DNA of 64,000 bases from Rhipicephalus microplus. Its lineage: Eukaryota > Arthropoda > Arachnida > Ixodida > Ixodidae. The translations under genes and the position numbers were made by a program. This document shows positions 35,113 through 46,133 of the stretch, piece after piece. The stretch covers positions 135,182,155 through 135,246,154 of the forward strand of contig NC_134710.1 of the NCBI RefSeq assembly GCF_043290135.1, given 5' to 3'. The notes beneath the pieces were generated by a model that saw only the letters and a list, made by a program, of their open reading frames with translations, did not search any database and was not told where the DNA came from. Within the stretch, counting starts at the first letter, position 1; each line of letters starts with the position of its first letter.

Positions 35113-35352
35113 AGCCCCGCCACGGTGGTCTAGTGGCTAAGGTACTCGGCTGCTGACCCGCAGGTCGTGGGATCAAATCCCGGCTGTGGCGGCTGCATTT
35201 CTGATGGAGGCGGAAATGTTGTTGGCCTGTGTACTCAGATTTGGGTGCACATTAAAGAACTCCAGGTGGTCGAAATTTCCGGAACCCTCCACTACGGCGT
35301 CTCTCATCATCATATGGTGGTTTTGGGACGTTAAACCCCACAAATGAATCAA
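35113..35352 (+). mobile_element. tRNA-derived SINE (Ruka-like), copy 3, full length
   Basis: 240 bp with a tRNA-like head (ggtggtctagtggctaagg and gggatcaaatccc as A- and B-box regions) and the full body. Flanking 13-bp repeats ccaRtattgctct (35100-35112 and 35353-35365, one mismatch) are the target duplication. Best preserved copy in the window. Confidence 0.92.
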
Positions 35353-35574
35353 CCAATATTGCTCTGGGTTTAGCGTTCATAGCTGTGCGGTTGTCAATTG
35401 AAAAGCGATTATTGCGCATATCTGAGGCGCCACAACAACGCTTCGATGTTTTGTATGTCTGCCTTTATACTAGAAGAAGCACACACAAGTAGCTCTAAGG
35501 AATGTAGCGTTTATCGCGCTGCGCTGAAAGTGCAACCCAAAGCTCAAAAAGGTGTTTCCAACGCTTTGCTACGA

Positions 35575-35885
35575 CGTCATGGTGGTGGCACCTGCCCGTC
35601 GCTTTGCGTTCTACACCTGATCACCTCCGAGACTGGCACGCATCTTTCTCCGCGGGCGTCACGCCTTCGTTTTCGAAGATAACTGCCAGATGGCGCTTGT
35701 GAATAACGTGCCTCGATGCGCTCGTTCGCCTCCGCTACACGCTCGAGGCACTCTAACGCAGCGCCTCCAGAATACCATTCACCGATTTTCTTGCGCAGAA
35801 CATCAAATAAACGTTTTGTTCACGCTCTCCAGACGCAAGACTATCGTCTTTCGGTGGCATTTGCGGTGTAACATGCGGATTTGGA
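35575..35885 (+). repeat. Dispersed repeat X, copy 2
   Basis: Plus-strand counterpart of 21478-21745, in inverted orientation relative to it. Confidence 0.75.
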
Positions 35886-35889
35886 ACCA

Positions 35890-37330
35890 ATTTTTTTCAT
35901 TTGTGTCTGAAATGACGATGAAATTCACACAGGAGATGTATTCCATGAACTTCAGCTGTCTTTCATCGCATATAGCTGCGTGCTCTTCGAAAAGGCCTAT
36001 AGTGCGCCGTCGTTATACAGACGTGGCACCGCTCTTCTACACCCGTTGTCCTGAATACGTGCTGCTACTGTGTTTGTGCACCGCCAGTCAATGAAAATAA
36101 TTGAGCTGCCGTCGTTTGTGTATGCATGGGCATATATTGTAGACCTGTGCATCAGTAGTGCTAACACGGGTGAGGCCAATAGGCTGGAGTGCGCACCTAA
36201 TTATTTGATAATCAAAAAAGGTGAGATCGGGTGGCAATAAAATTAAAGATGTGTGTGACTCATGGTGACTTGCAGCCCACCATAAGTTTACGCTTGCACT
36301 TTGAACCGTTATTGTTTGTCGATGCAGAAAAACAGCTCTCCTACCGGCATTGCAGGTCAATGTTTCGTGCCTATATACATATACCGGATTGCTGAAGTAC
36401 AGTCGGGTAACGCGTACAGTCTGTGCTGGTGTTTATTCTGCATTTGTAGCCTGTGTCTGTTTGTTTGCATCTGAATCTCTGTGTCATCAATTTGGCTGTT
36501 ATTTTATATTTAATAAATTCGTCGACACTTTGTGCGAATGCACCCGCCAATTAATTTTTGCATCTCCTGAAATGACTCTCAGAAGTCACCTAAAAAAATC
36601 TTGTGAGGGCAGTAAAAAATCACTCCTCTAGACTCGCTGAAAACCTCAGTGGAGTGAGAATTTCTACCCTTGCTACATTGAAAAACTCAGTTAGCACGAG
36701 AGTAAATTTTTTTGTCTTATAGGGGGTAAAACAAAAACACAGAAAAGGTAGTGCGCTAGAGGACAAGTGGTTTACCCAGTTTTGGGAGTTATTTCAGGTT
36801 ATTTATGTTTATTGTGTGCACAGTGTGTGCCCACAAAAAATATTAAAAAATGGCACGCGCAGTTGGAGGGAAATAAGATGAAAACCGAGCGGCTGCTAAT
36901 ACTGTTGCTCTGATGACGTAACAACGCCATCATTACGTAATTTTACGTCATCTGCGCAAGTGTTTGGGGGCCTTTGCAGAGGCCATAACTCCATGGGGCT
37001 CGTAGCGCCAGCGTAAGCAGAGCGTTTGAATACCGCGTATCTATGGTAGGTATACAAAAAAAAACCGCCCAAGCACTCGTACAAGTAGTTAATGAAAGCT
37101 GAAACGTGTGGCCTCGGTGCATAGGGATGGCGTTCAACTTGACGTGGTAATGAAGCCTTTAGCAATTATTGGATACATATTGGTGCTTCTTGATAAGGTT
37201 AGACACATGCTTGGCTTGTGTTTACCACAGTGTTTATTCCACATACCACACATTTTGCCTCGCATGACCACGGAGATGGAGTAATGTAACGAGCGAGAAA
37301 ATGCGTTAATCACAGTTGTTTTCTCGAACC
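35890..37330. other. No gene recognised
   Basis: AT-rich and unassigned on both strands. Confidence 0.5.
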
Positions 37331-37334
37331 GCAG

Positions 37335-37722
37335 GTGGTCGGAGACTTCGCAGCCGAAGCCAACGTGCCGCTGGAGAAACTCCCGCCGAAAGCGTGCATT
37401 TCCCCCGGCGAATCCGCTCACGCAATCGTCACGTTGCCACCGCTACGACGTTAAAGTGCTTGAGATCCCGACCAATCTCGACGGCGTGGCCTGCGAGAGT
37501 CGCTCGCCACCAGCGCTTGCATTTCCGTTCGCAATCCAGCGCGGCTTGGAAGGCTGCTTGATCATCGGTACGCAGTTGCTGCCAGCACTCGGTCTCCCAG
37601 GCATGTTTTTATGCCCGGACTGCATGATCAGCCCGGTGAATGCGAGCTCTCACGTTTACACTTTCGGCGGTCTTGTAGAATTGTTCGTGGCGTTCCTATG
37701 TGGAGGTGTCAGGAGAAAGTGA
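37335..37722 (+). other. Possible old coding segment, unrecognised
   Basis: GC-rich compared with its surroundings. A frame following the acceptor-like ctcgaaccgcag reads VVGDFAAEANVPLEKLPPKA and stops near 37452. From about 37441 another frame continues VLEIPTNLDGVACESRSPPA, GCLIIGTQLLPALGLPGMF to 37722. The two would join with a single frame change. I do not recognise a family; the alternative is chance. Confidence 0.25.
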
Positions 37723-37891
37723 TGAGCGCACGCTTGGCGCCACAGCCATCCGTGGCGGCGACAGGATGGACGACGTCACTAAAAACGCAGCCAACGGTGG
37801 GCGTGAATGGGTACGACGCTGCGAACAGTGTAACTGATAACACAGCCAATGAATTCTTGTAAACACTTCAGCGCGATTGAGACGGGGCACA

Positions 37892-38352
37892 TTGCCCCGC
37901 CGCGGTCGTCTAGTGGCTAACCGCCGTATTTGCAAAAGCTCCTCGACTCGACTTTCGCCCTTCACTTGAAAGAGTTGAGCACTTCGCCGCTGCTCGGCTG
38001 AAAATGGCGCTGGCGCTGTGTGATAATCGCAGCAGATTATCACTGATGTGCAGTGACTTTCCCTGCCTAGAGACGGCGCTCCCATCGACTTTCTCGAGTG
38101 AAGTAGAAGCTTTGAGTGAAAGGACGTCCTAGAATACGTGGGTAAGGTACTCGGATACTGACCCGCAGGTCGCGGGGTTGAATCCCGGCTACGGCGGCTG
38201 AATTTCTGATGGAGGTGGAAATGTTGTAGGCACGTGTGCTCTGATTTGGTTGCACAAAACTCCCCAGGTGGTCGTAATTTTCGGAGCCCTCCACTACGGC
38301 GTCTCTCATAATCATATGGTGGTTTTGGGACGTTGAACCCCACATATAAATC
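37892..38352 (+). mobile_element. tRNA-derived SINE (Ruka-like), copy 4, split by a 222-bp element
   Basis: Head at 37892-37920, body at 38143-38352. The 12-bp duplication agacggggcaca flanks the whole (37880-37891 and 38353-38364). The interruption falls in the A-box region between gtggctaa and ggtactcgg. Confidence 0.88.
37921..38142. mobile_element. 222-bp TIR element (MITE) inside the SINE, TAA target duplication
   Basis: TAA lies on both sides (37918-37920 and 38143-38145), and the SINE is continuous without it. The ends are weakly inverted: CCGCCGTATT against CCCACGTATT, followed by similar subterminal blocks (aaagctcc/aaagcttc, gactttcg/gaaagtcg). No coding capacity. Confidence 0.72.
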
Positions 38353-38364
38353 AGACGGGGCACA

Positions 38365-38950
38365 AAGAATAGGGCACAAACATGCACTGCGATAGCACTG
38401 TCATCTTCATAGTGATAGAATGGCACGGGAACACGTCAAAGCGTACTTCATTCAAGATGCGGGAGAAGATTTCATATCTGAGCTGCCTGTTTGCCTTTTA
38501 TATGGTGAACTACGTAAGTTGTATGAGTTCTTTGATTACAGGTGATTTCTGCACATGCGCTTTTGGTTCTTAACGTGGTTGCAACTTTCTTGAATAAACT
38601 TCACTTGTTACAGTGCTTGTTTCTGTCCTATGTTCGTTGTGCTCCGTCACATTTACGATGAAAAGTTTTTAACAATGCACCAGTTCCCGCTCTCCACCTT
38701 TCTACTTTACCGCAGACAATGGAGACGATTAGTGACATCGCTGCCAAATGAATTTTCGTTTCTCCTGCGACTTACAGCTTTCGCTGTATCATGTAAACCC
38801 AACGGTTTCCGAAACGATATGGTATAGCAGTTGACTGTCCCTCAACAATCTCTGTTTGTAACTAATGTTGATTGACTTAAAGTACGATGTATTCTATTAC
38901 AGGAGAGTTTTGAGCTGTCGCGGTAACATGGCTGTCTTTAGAAAAATAAA
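38365..38950. other. No gene recognised
   Basis: Unassigned sequence before the foldback element. Confidence 0.5.
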
Positions 38951-38959
38951 AGGGGGGGG

Positions 38960-41113
38960 GGGTGATTCCACGAGAGATCGACACGGGTCCAAAAGTTGAT
39001 ACTTTAGATTTCATTGAGTATTTTATATTTCGTGCACCTCTCACCAGGTTGCCCGAAAGTCAACTTCGTTTTATCATTAACGGCATAACTTACGAGAAAA
39101 AACTATCAAACTTCACCAACACGGAGGCACCAATTTCGTCACCTGTCATTTTCGAAAATTGCAGATGCTCTAAAAAGACAAATATTTTTGTTTCAAGGAA
39201 GATATTTTTTACTTGAAATGCATGTCTAATGAAGAATGAATTCATACAGTTTCAAGATTGTAGACCTTAAGAAAATAGCTTTTAAAAATGTCTAATTTTC
39301 GAAAGTTTAAAATAAGTTACGCATTCCCCATTTTTTTCTCCGAAAGTAATCCAAGCAGCGTTTTCAAACTTGGCACGTTTTAAGGATATAAGGTGTTCAT
39401 TAGGTACACAAATTATTGCTGCCGTGGGGCAAATCTAAATTTTTATATATTGCCTCAAAGTTCTCATATTGGCAAAAGTATGCTCCACTGAAATATGAAT
39501 AATAAAAAAAACCGTTTTCGATTTTTTTTAAAATCTCCTAAATAGACAACCGAAAGCCATCATACAGTAATATAGAAAAACATGTTGCATTATTTTGTTT
39601 TTAGCGACAACATTCGTGGTACAAATCAGAGGTTTTCGAGAATGCGCTGATAAGTTGAGACATCTAGAAATCGGAACGGAAAAGCGGCAATAAGCTTCAA
39701 ACGCGAGTAAACGTGACCGAATTTGGTGAAAAAAGGCTGTTTTAGCAGATAGGAGTAACCATTTTGAACACGGTATTCAACAGTATCTGAATTCACTCTT
39801 ATACGTAGAGCACTGAGACTTCTAATATGTGGTGCCTCTCCATTACTGACACACAGATGGAGCTGCTGTGACGGCCTTGTGTTTGCAACACGTTGGGTAA
39901 GAGAATTGAATGTTGAATGAGTTCTTAACGATTCATAACAAATTCTTATCATTTGGGGCACGAAGACTGCCGCATTAGACTGAAGAACACGCTTTAGGGC
40001 GAGTTGTCGTCCGTCGTCGGCTCTATGATGAATTGCTGTGCGCCGAATCTCGGAGGCAATGCTTTAGATGATATGGTTCAAAGTAGGGACAAAGATTACG
40101 GCTGCCGTAATTTTATCGACACTAACATTGTGAAATTCGTTTTAACGTACGATACTTCAGTTTTGCATTCGCACTGTGGATGCTTGTGCGCAAGTATCTT
40201 TGTCCCTACTTTGAACCATATGATCTAAAGCATTGCCTACGATATGCGGCGCACAGCAATTCATCTGTAGAATACCGTGATTCATCTGTAGAATACCGTG
40301 TTCAAAATAGTTACTCCTATCTGCTAAAACAGCCTTTCTTCACCAAATGCGGTCAAGTTTACTCGCGTTTGAAACTTATTGCCGCTTTTCCGTTCCGATT
40401 TCTAGATTTCTCAACATATCAGTGCATTCTCGAAAAGCTCTGATTTGTACCACGAATATTGTCGCTAAAAACAAAATAATGCAACATGTTTTTCTATATT
40501 ACTGTATGATGGCCTTCGGTTGTCTATTTACGAGATTTTAAGAAAAATCGAAGATGGGGTTTTTATTATTCAAATTTCAGTAGAGTACACTTTTGCCAAT
40601 ATGAGAACTTTGAGGCAATATATAAAAATTTACATTTGCCCTACGGCAGCAATAATTTGTGTACCTAATGAACACATTATATCCTTAAAACGTGTCAAGT
40701 TTGAAAACGCTGCTTGCATTACCTTCGGAGAAAAAAAAATGGGGAATACGTAACTTATCCTAAACTGTCACAAAATTAGACATTTTTAAAAGCTATTTTC
40801 TTAAGGTCTACAAACTTAAAATCATGTGAATTCATTCTTCATTACACATGCATTTCAGGTAAAAAATATCTTCCTTGAAACAAAAATATTTGTCTTTTTA
40901 GAGCATCTGCAATTTTCGAAAATGACAGGTGACGAAATTTGTGCCTCCGTGTTGGTGAAGTTTGATATTTTTTTTTCTCGTACGTTATGCCGTTAATCAT
41001 AAAACGAAGTTAACTTTCGGGCTACCTGGTGAGAGGTGCACGAAATATAAAATACTCAATGAAATCTAAATTATCAACTTTTGGACCCGTGTCGATCTCT
41101 CGTGGAATCACCC
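38960..41113. mobile_element. 2.15-kb foldback element (long hairpin)
   Basis: Left arm 38960-40096 and right arm 40196-41113 are inverted copies separated by a loop of about 99 bp. The terminal sequence GGGTGATTCCACGAGAGATC is the same at both ends. Matching blocks run the full length: acacgggtccaaaagttgat at the outside, aacatgttgcatt in the middle and ggttcaaagtagggacaaag next to the loop. The left arm has about 220-240 extra bp (39784-40022) missing from the right, and the right arm has a 21-bp unit twice (40257-40298). No coding frame. The left end joins a G run (38952-38962), and no target duplication is clear. Confidence 0.9.
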
Positions 41114-41763
41114 ACGGGTAACGATTTAGAGTACCACGTACTCAACTATGGGAGAGCTGAAAGCCGTCCCGTGAGCCTCACACTGAATGAGGCAAAAACG
41201 AAAACAAAAGCTACTTGTACGGCGCAATGAATCCAACCTTTCCCTGCTACCATCACCGGGGGTGACAGTAAAGAACAACATTAAAGTCGCTAGGTACGTG
41301 TCAAAATTTTTAACGCCATGCTGACCTTTTTCTGCTCTCTGACATTGCTACTGAGTCACACGTAGTAGCTTTAGTGGCAACGACGAGCCTTTAATTCAAA
41401 GTTTGCGTAGTTGTCACAGAATGTTTTTGTTTTTGTTAACAAGCGTCACACTCTACTTAGGAGATGGCGCGCCGGCTGGCGCTTGAAATTCTTTTTCGAG
41501 ACGCAAAAAACAGTGAAAGGGCGTGTTTCTCTTCTTATGCGACGTTACTATAGAATAAAATCAGTTTGAAAGCTCCGCTACAATGTACTAGCTCCACTGG
41601 AGAGGCGGGCCGCGGGGCGGTCACGAAAACTAGTGGCACTGCAGTATGATTTTGCTCCAGCGGCCTGGGGCGCGCGTGTTGTGATCGGCGGTAGCGACGT
41701 GCAAGCGGAATACCGCGAATGGTGCGCTGTATTCCCACGTCAATTCTCTGACTGTTTTCGGCA

Positions 41764-41840
41764 CTGTGTAGTTTCTTGCACGAAAATGGGTTTGTCAAGT
41801 ATGAGGCGTAGCGAGAAGAAGCAGATTTATCTACATTGCG
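41764..41840 (+). repeat. Short dispersed repeat, also at 44508-44585
   Basis: Both read tgtgtagtttcttg, acgaaaatg, gtttgtca and gcagattta with scattered differences. The second copy lies inside the ORF1-ORF2 spacer of LINE D. Confidence 0.75.
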
Positions 41841-42829
41841 CTACGCGGACTACCTTTGCGCCGGGCTCCAAAAGCGGCGAATGACTCCGCTTCACGCAAC
41901 TTTTTCGCTCGTTTGTTTATTCATTAACTTATTTTCTTCGTAAACGCGGTTACACAGTGGCTTGGGCCAACATAAAAGCTGCTATAAGCAGCTTGAGCAT
42001 TTCATAAGTGTAGCCTCCGATCTCTTTTTCGCCCAGAGGTGACGGGCTAGCAGACGAAGGATCGTAAGCGAATTTGCTGTCTAGCATTACGTTACTCGGG
42101 AGAATTCATATTTCAGTGCAAATACAAATTATATTTCAATTATTATTGTATTATTATTATTATCATTTCCTTATTATAATGTTATTACATGCGATAGCAA
42201 TCGGCGAATATAGCGGAGGTAACACCATTGAGTGTTATATATATTCTGTGACAACAATCACACAACAGTTACAAACACAGTAATTACAAAACTTGGACCA
42301 CGCTAGAGCTTCGCCTTCAAGAGGAGACCACAATAGCGTATAACCGGGCCCTGTGCAAATCACCTTCTCCATTACTAGCCTAGCTTCGGTCTCGGTGTGT
42401 GCCTCAACCGTGCCGTGAGGGAACGAACGACTGTGCGTGCAACGTTGGTTGTTTCACACTACCGCAGAATGTCTACTGCAAGCACAGTTTCGACATGCCC
42501 GCTGTGCCATAATTGTTCCTTTTGCGAATCAGCAAAGGGGCCTTTACGCGTGCGCAAAGCAACACACGTAAAGCAACACGTGTTCGAGGGCCCTGTAATG
42601 GCTCGGCCTAACACCCACTCGTTGCGCACTTCACATGGTTAGACGCCTGGCGCGATTCTACATTTTTAGAACGTATTATTGCGTGGATGGAAGAAATTTT
42701 TTCTACTACATGAACAAAGAAAGTGTAAAAATAAGGCGTTGCTTTTTTGGCTAGACACAATATTAGTGAGAACTTCTGCTAGATGACACTGATATTGTTT
42801 TGTTTTTTTCAAATCAGTATCGATCATCG

Positions 42830-43050
42830 GCATGCCTCTGTGGCATAATACCTGCATGCCACGCAGAGAGCCTGGGTTCGATTCTCACTCGCACTGAAGT
42901 CTTTTGTTACTTAACTTACTGGCAGGTTTTTTAATTTTTTTTTTCGTGGCGGACAAGATGATGATTTCTCGCTCACAACCGGAGACGCTGACAGCGACGC
43001 CGACATAAGAATTTCTGTGAAACAAGCACATCAAAGCTATCACGTTCAAA
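42830..43050 (+). mobile_element. tRNA-derived SINE of a second type
   Basis: The head resembles a degraded tRNA (anticodon-arm region ctgcatgccacgcag, B box gggttcgattctc at 42870-42883), followed by a body ending near gctatcacg. The D arm is too degraded for a functional tRNA, so it is a SINE rather than a tRNA gene. Confidence 0.55.
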
Positions 43051-43351
43051 TAGTATACAGCGCATAAACATTAAAAATATAAGTACGACTCAAGAGACAG
43101 CCGTTAGCTTTACAACTTAGTTAGAGAGCATGATCAAAGCACACACTGAAAGGTAGTTCTAACCTCCAACAAAAATAACCTGGGAGAGTGACGAAATCAG
43201 CAAAATAATTTGAGGCCATCTTACTAAAGTAGAACTTTTGAATAAGGCGTCGTAAATTGAATCAATTGCATGTCATTATTTAGTCTTGATTGGGGCATAA
43301 ACCAATTACAGTTGATCGTGACAGACCTCCAAAGAAATCCGTCGCAATTGA

Positions 43352-43712
43352 AAAGGTGGTACTAAACTTTGCGTCAAAAGGTGGTACCAAGCTTTGCGTT
43401 TACTAGGCAGCGGCGAAGGTGAGGAACGCACATTGGGTAACCCCTGATGTGTTTTAGAGGCGCTGACCTCAAAAACCTTCTATAGTGCATTGACCAAATA
43501 CTACAATCGCCTGGACAGAACTTCAAATTTCCCGCGCCCATTCTACGTGTCTGCCTGGAAGAAACTGCGTCATTTTACCGCGCAGATTATGGGCCAACCG
43601 CAGCGACACCTAGACAGAAAGAGACCTTGCACGGGGGCGTTATTTTTCGGCAGGGCACTTTGGCAACGGCGACGGCGAGGAAACACGTCGGATAACCCCT
43701 GCTGTGTTTTAC
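43352..43712 (+). repeat. Local tandem and spaced duplications
   Basis: aaaggtggtac.aa.ctttgcg occurs twice in tandem (43353-43401). A block with gcggcgaaggtgagg, acgcac and aacccctgatgtgttttaga (about 43412-43457) recurs with changes at about 43664-43714. Confidence 0.65.
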
Positions 43713-43814
43713 AGGTTGGTTAAATTGCTCGTTCTTTTTTTTTACGACTGTTCACTCACTGTCGCTGCTGCGATTATGATTTGTTTTAGAGACGACTGAC
43801 TTTGAGGCTCAAAC

Positions 43815-44195
43815 TTGACTAAGTACTGTGGTTGCAGAGCTGAAATTGAAGATTACGTGTGTGTTATTGTTTGCAGTGAGTGCGAATTCTGTTTTCGTGC
43901 TTCAGTATGCTCAGGCATAAGTGAACAAGAGTATGCTGAAAATAAAAAGTTGTTTAGGAAAACAGCATCGGAGTGTAAGGCCTGCAGCCCGGGGGTATCT
44001 AAGAGTATTACACGGCCCGCTGATGAAATAGGAGATGCTCAGTTTAAGATTAGAATCATGGAAATGAACAAGAAATTTAATTCTCTCCTTAGCTTCAATG
44101 AAAACGTAGAGGGAATAGACAGGTCAATTCAGTTACTTTCGGATCACTTTCATAAAATTGAAGAACGCTTGAGTGGGCAAGAGAGGAAAACATAA
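43815..44195 (+). pseudogene. LINE D ORF1 with PHD-like zinc finger
   Basis: The frame reads CSECEFCFRASVCSGISEQE, then ASECKAC: spaced Cys residues and a hydrophobic core like the PHD finger present in ORF1 of some CR1-clade LINEs. A coiled-coil-like stretch follows (MEMNKKFNSLLSFNENVEGI, LLSDHFHKIEERL). The frame stops at 44193 and continues, broken, to about 44470. It would be the RNA-binding partner of the ORF2 enzyme. Confidence 0.6.
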
Positions 44196-44877
44196 AACAT
44201 AAAATGCAAGATCGACAAACTTGAGAAGGAGAACCCAGCTTATGGTCTCGCCCAACTTCAGATTGATTTTGGTGATCTCGAGTGGCACAGCCGACATCTG
44301 AATGTGAATTGCATGGAATTCCTGAGACTGCAAGCGAAAATCTTTTAAACGTAGCAAATTATCTTGCGAAAACTTTGACAAAACTTGCTCCAGTTGATAT
44401 TTCCGCTATTCACAAGATAGCATCGAGGCTAGGTAATTCTTTGCTTTGTCCATCAGGACATTAGAGATACATGGCTTGAAAAAAGAAAATTATTCTTTGT
44501 TTTTGGCATTGTGTAGTTTCTTGTACGAAAATGCGTTTGTCATGTATGAGGCATAGCGAGGAGGAGCAGATTTATTGACATTGAGGTCGATAATAAGATG
44601 TCTACATAATTGAGATTGTGACCAAACGTTCCCGGGCTCTTTTAGTAGCGGCTAAAACATGGGCTAAAACAGTTGGCTATGACTTTGCTTGGCATTCCAA
44701 TGGGATGGTCTTGGTGCATAGGGAGAGTGGAGAACGTAAGCAGGATATCAGGTGTGAGCATTACTTGTCAGCGTTGAGCAATTGATATTTGTTTTTGTAT
44801 TGTTTCTTGATTTGTTGCTCTGTAAAATTGATGACCTCGGATATATCTTCCTTCGTGAGTTCGCAAAGCGGTTTGAA
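44196..44877 (+). pseudogene. LINE D, degraded end of ORF1 and spacer to ORF2
   Basis: Same-strand remnants (IDKLEKENPAYGLAQLQIDF and following) with many stops; includes the short repeat copy at 44508-44585. Confidence 0.5.
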
Positions 44878-45022
44878 AATGTACAAAGAGGTTTTCTTCG
44901 ATGCTTCCATTCGAATGTACAGTCGATGGGAAACAAAATAAATGAACTCGAGTATCTCTTTAATCAAATGAAAGGTTGTTTTGATGTAGTTATACTCACG
45001 GAAACCTGGCAATTGAATATAT
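44878..45022 (+). pseudogene. LINE D ORF2, start of endonuclease, cut by Gypsy B
   Basis: Reads RCFHSNVQSMGNKINELEYL, then CFDVVILTETWQLN: the first Asn and the metal-binding Glu (TETW) of a CR1-type endonuclease. The frame is interrupted at 45022 by the Gypsy B LTR and resumes at 60459. The 4-bp duplication atat flanks the insert. Confidence 0.8.
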
Positions 45023-45138
45023 TGTAGTGGATCATAGCTACGGGTGACCAGCGCGTGAGGGGTAGACCAGGGAAAAGAGAACGACGAAGACAGTGTTATG
45101 TTGGATTGTGTTCGAGTGAGTGGCTCTTGTACGTTACA
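45023..45138 (+). repeat. 5' LTR of Gypsy B (116 bp)
   Basis: TGTAGTGGATC...GTACGTTACA. Followed after 2 nt by TTGGTGGCAGCGG, the likely primer-binding site. Confidence 0.92.
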
Positions 45139-45167
45139 TTTGGTGGCAGCGGTGACAACGTTAACCC

Positions 45168-46133
45168 ATGTTTACAAGGAGTAAGGCTGCCGCGATGACA
45201 GCAATAGTCGGCACTTCACAGATGCACCCTACGAAAGACGACATGTCGACGACCCTAGAACCTCCTGTCCTGACTGTGCAGGAAAGCTTGGCACCGGCCA
45301 CGGAGCCCCAGTCTCATCACACATCCCACCACCAGCGCCCCATCAGCCTCTTCTGTCGGAGTTTGATGTCCAGGATACGCGAAATCACCCTCAACAGTCA
45401 AGCACTGGTGCCAGTCTACCTATACTTGACTACCTGCAAGCCCTTGTTTTACAAGGTGAGGTCGACAGACAAGCCCTTATGCAAGATTTCGAAACTCGCT
45501 TCACTACCCGCTTGCCCTCTCTTGAGGCCGCCCTTGCCCAACGTGCACCGACGGCAGATGTCGTCACCGACCTAGCTGCGCGGCTCTCTGACATCGAGGA
45601 GCAGTCTGACCTTTAGCAACATGTGCCTACCGCGGTCGAACGAAATTTTCCTCTGGAAGCTAAGCCTCAGTTTCTCGGAGCACAACTTCCACCACCTACC
45701 TTCGATGGTACCACGTCGTGGGCAGCATTTTTGGTGCAATTCGAGTCTATTGCTGGCATAAACGGCTGGACAGTTCAAAATAAAGCTCAGTCGCTCGTTG
45801 TGCAGCTCCGTGGTGCCGCGGTTGAATACCTCGAGTACATCCGGCAAGTTGTCTGCTCGAACTATGAAGCTCTGGTTTCGGCGGTGGAAACCAGATTTGG
45901 CGACAGTCATCTTCTTCAGCTCTACCTCACACAACTGAAACACGTCCGGCAAGGTCACCGTGACATTCAAAAGCTCGCTGCTCATGCTGACAGCTTGCCC
46001 CGAAAGGCCTTGTCGGGTTGCCCTATCACAACCATGGACCTTATTACTGCTAATGCCTTTGTTGATGACATCAATAACAACAGCGCCGAGCACTCCATCC
46101 GCCTCACTCGTCCGATTGACGTACGACAGTGAG
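45168..46133 (+). pseudogene. gag: Gypsy B gag, frameshifted and truncated
   Basis: The ATG at 45168 begins MFTRSKAAAMTAIVGTSQMH. The frame shifts near 45330-45600, and the capsid core is in the frame at 45623-46133: LGAQLPPPTFDGTTSWAAFL, VQFESIAGINGWT, LVVQLRGAAVEYLEYIRQ, RFGDSHLLQLYLTQLK. These are typical gag residues of Ty3/Gypsy elements. No zinc knuckle follows, because the frame joins a protease-region remnant at about 46130, so a deletion is inferred. Confidence 0.85.

Larger units (their letters stand above)
41114..43800. other. No gene recognised; repeat fragments
   Basis: Contains a segment (41764-41840) repeated at 44508-44585, a tRNA-like SINE (42830-43050) and small local duplications (43352-43712). 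Nothing coding is supported. Confidence 0.5.

Noticed and set aside
37696..38379. A 227-codon minus-strand open frame
   Set aside because: It crosses a SINE, the 222-bp element and flanking DNA in antisense; no domain, so chance.
42397..42642. Frame with CPLCHNCSFC, zinc-finger-like
   Set aside because: Spacing does not fit a known finger, and no neighbouring exon or repeat of the motif is present.
42836..42900. tRNA-Gly gene
   Set aside because: Only the anticodon arm and B box are recognisable; the acceptor and D arms do not pair, so it was called a SINE.
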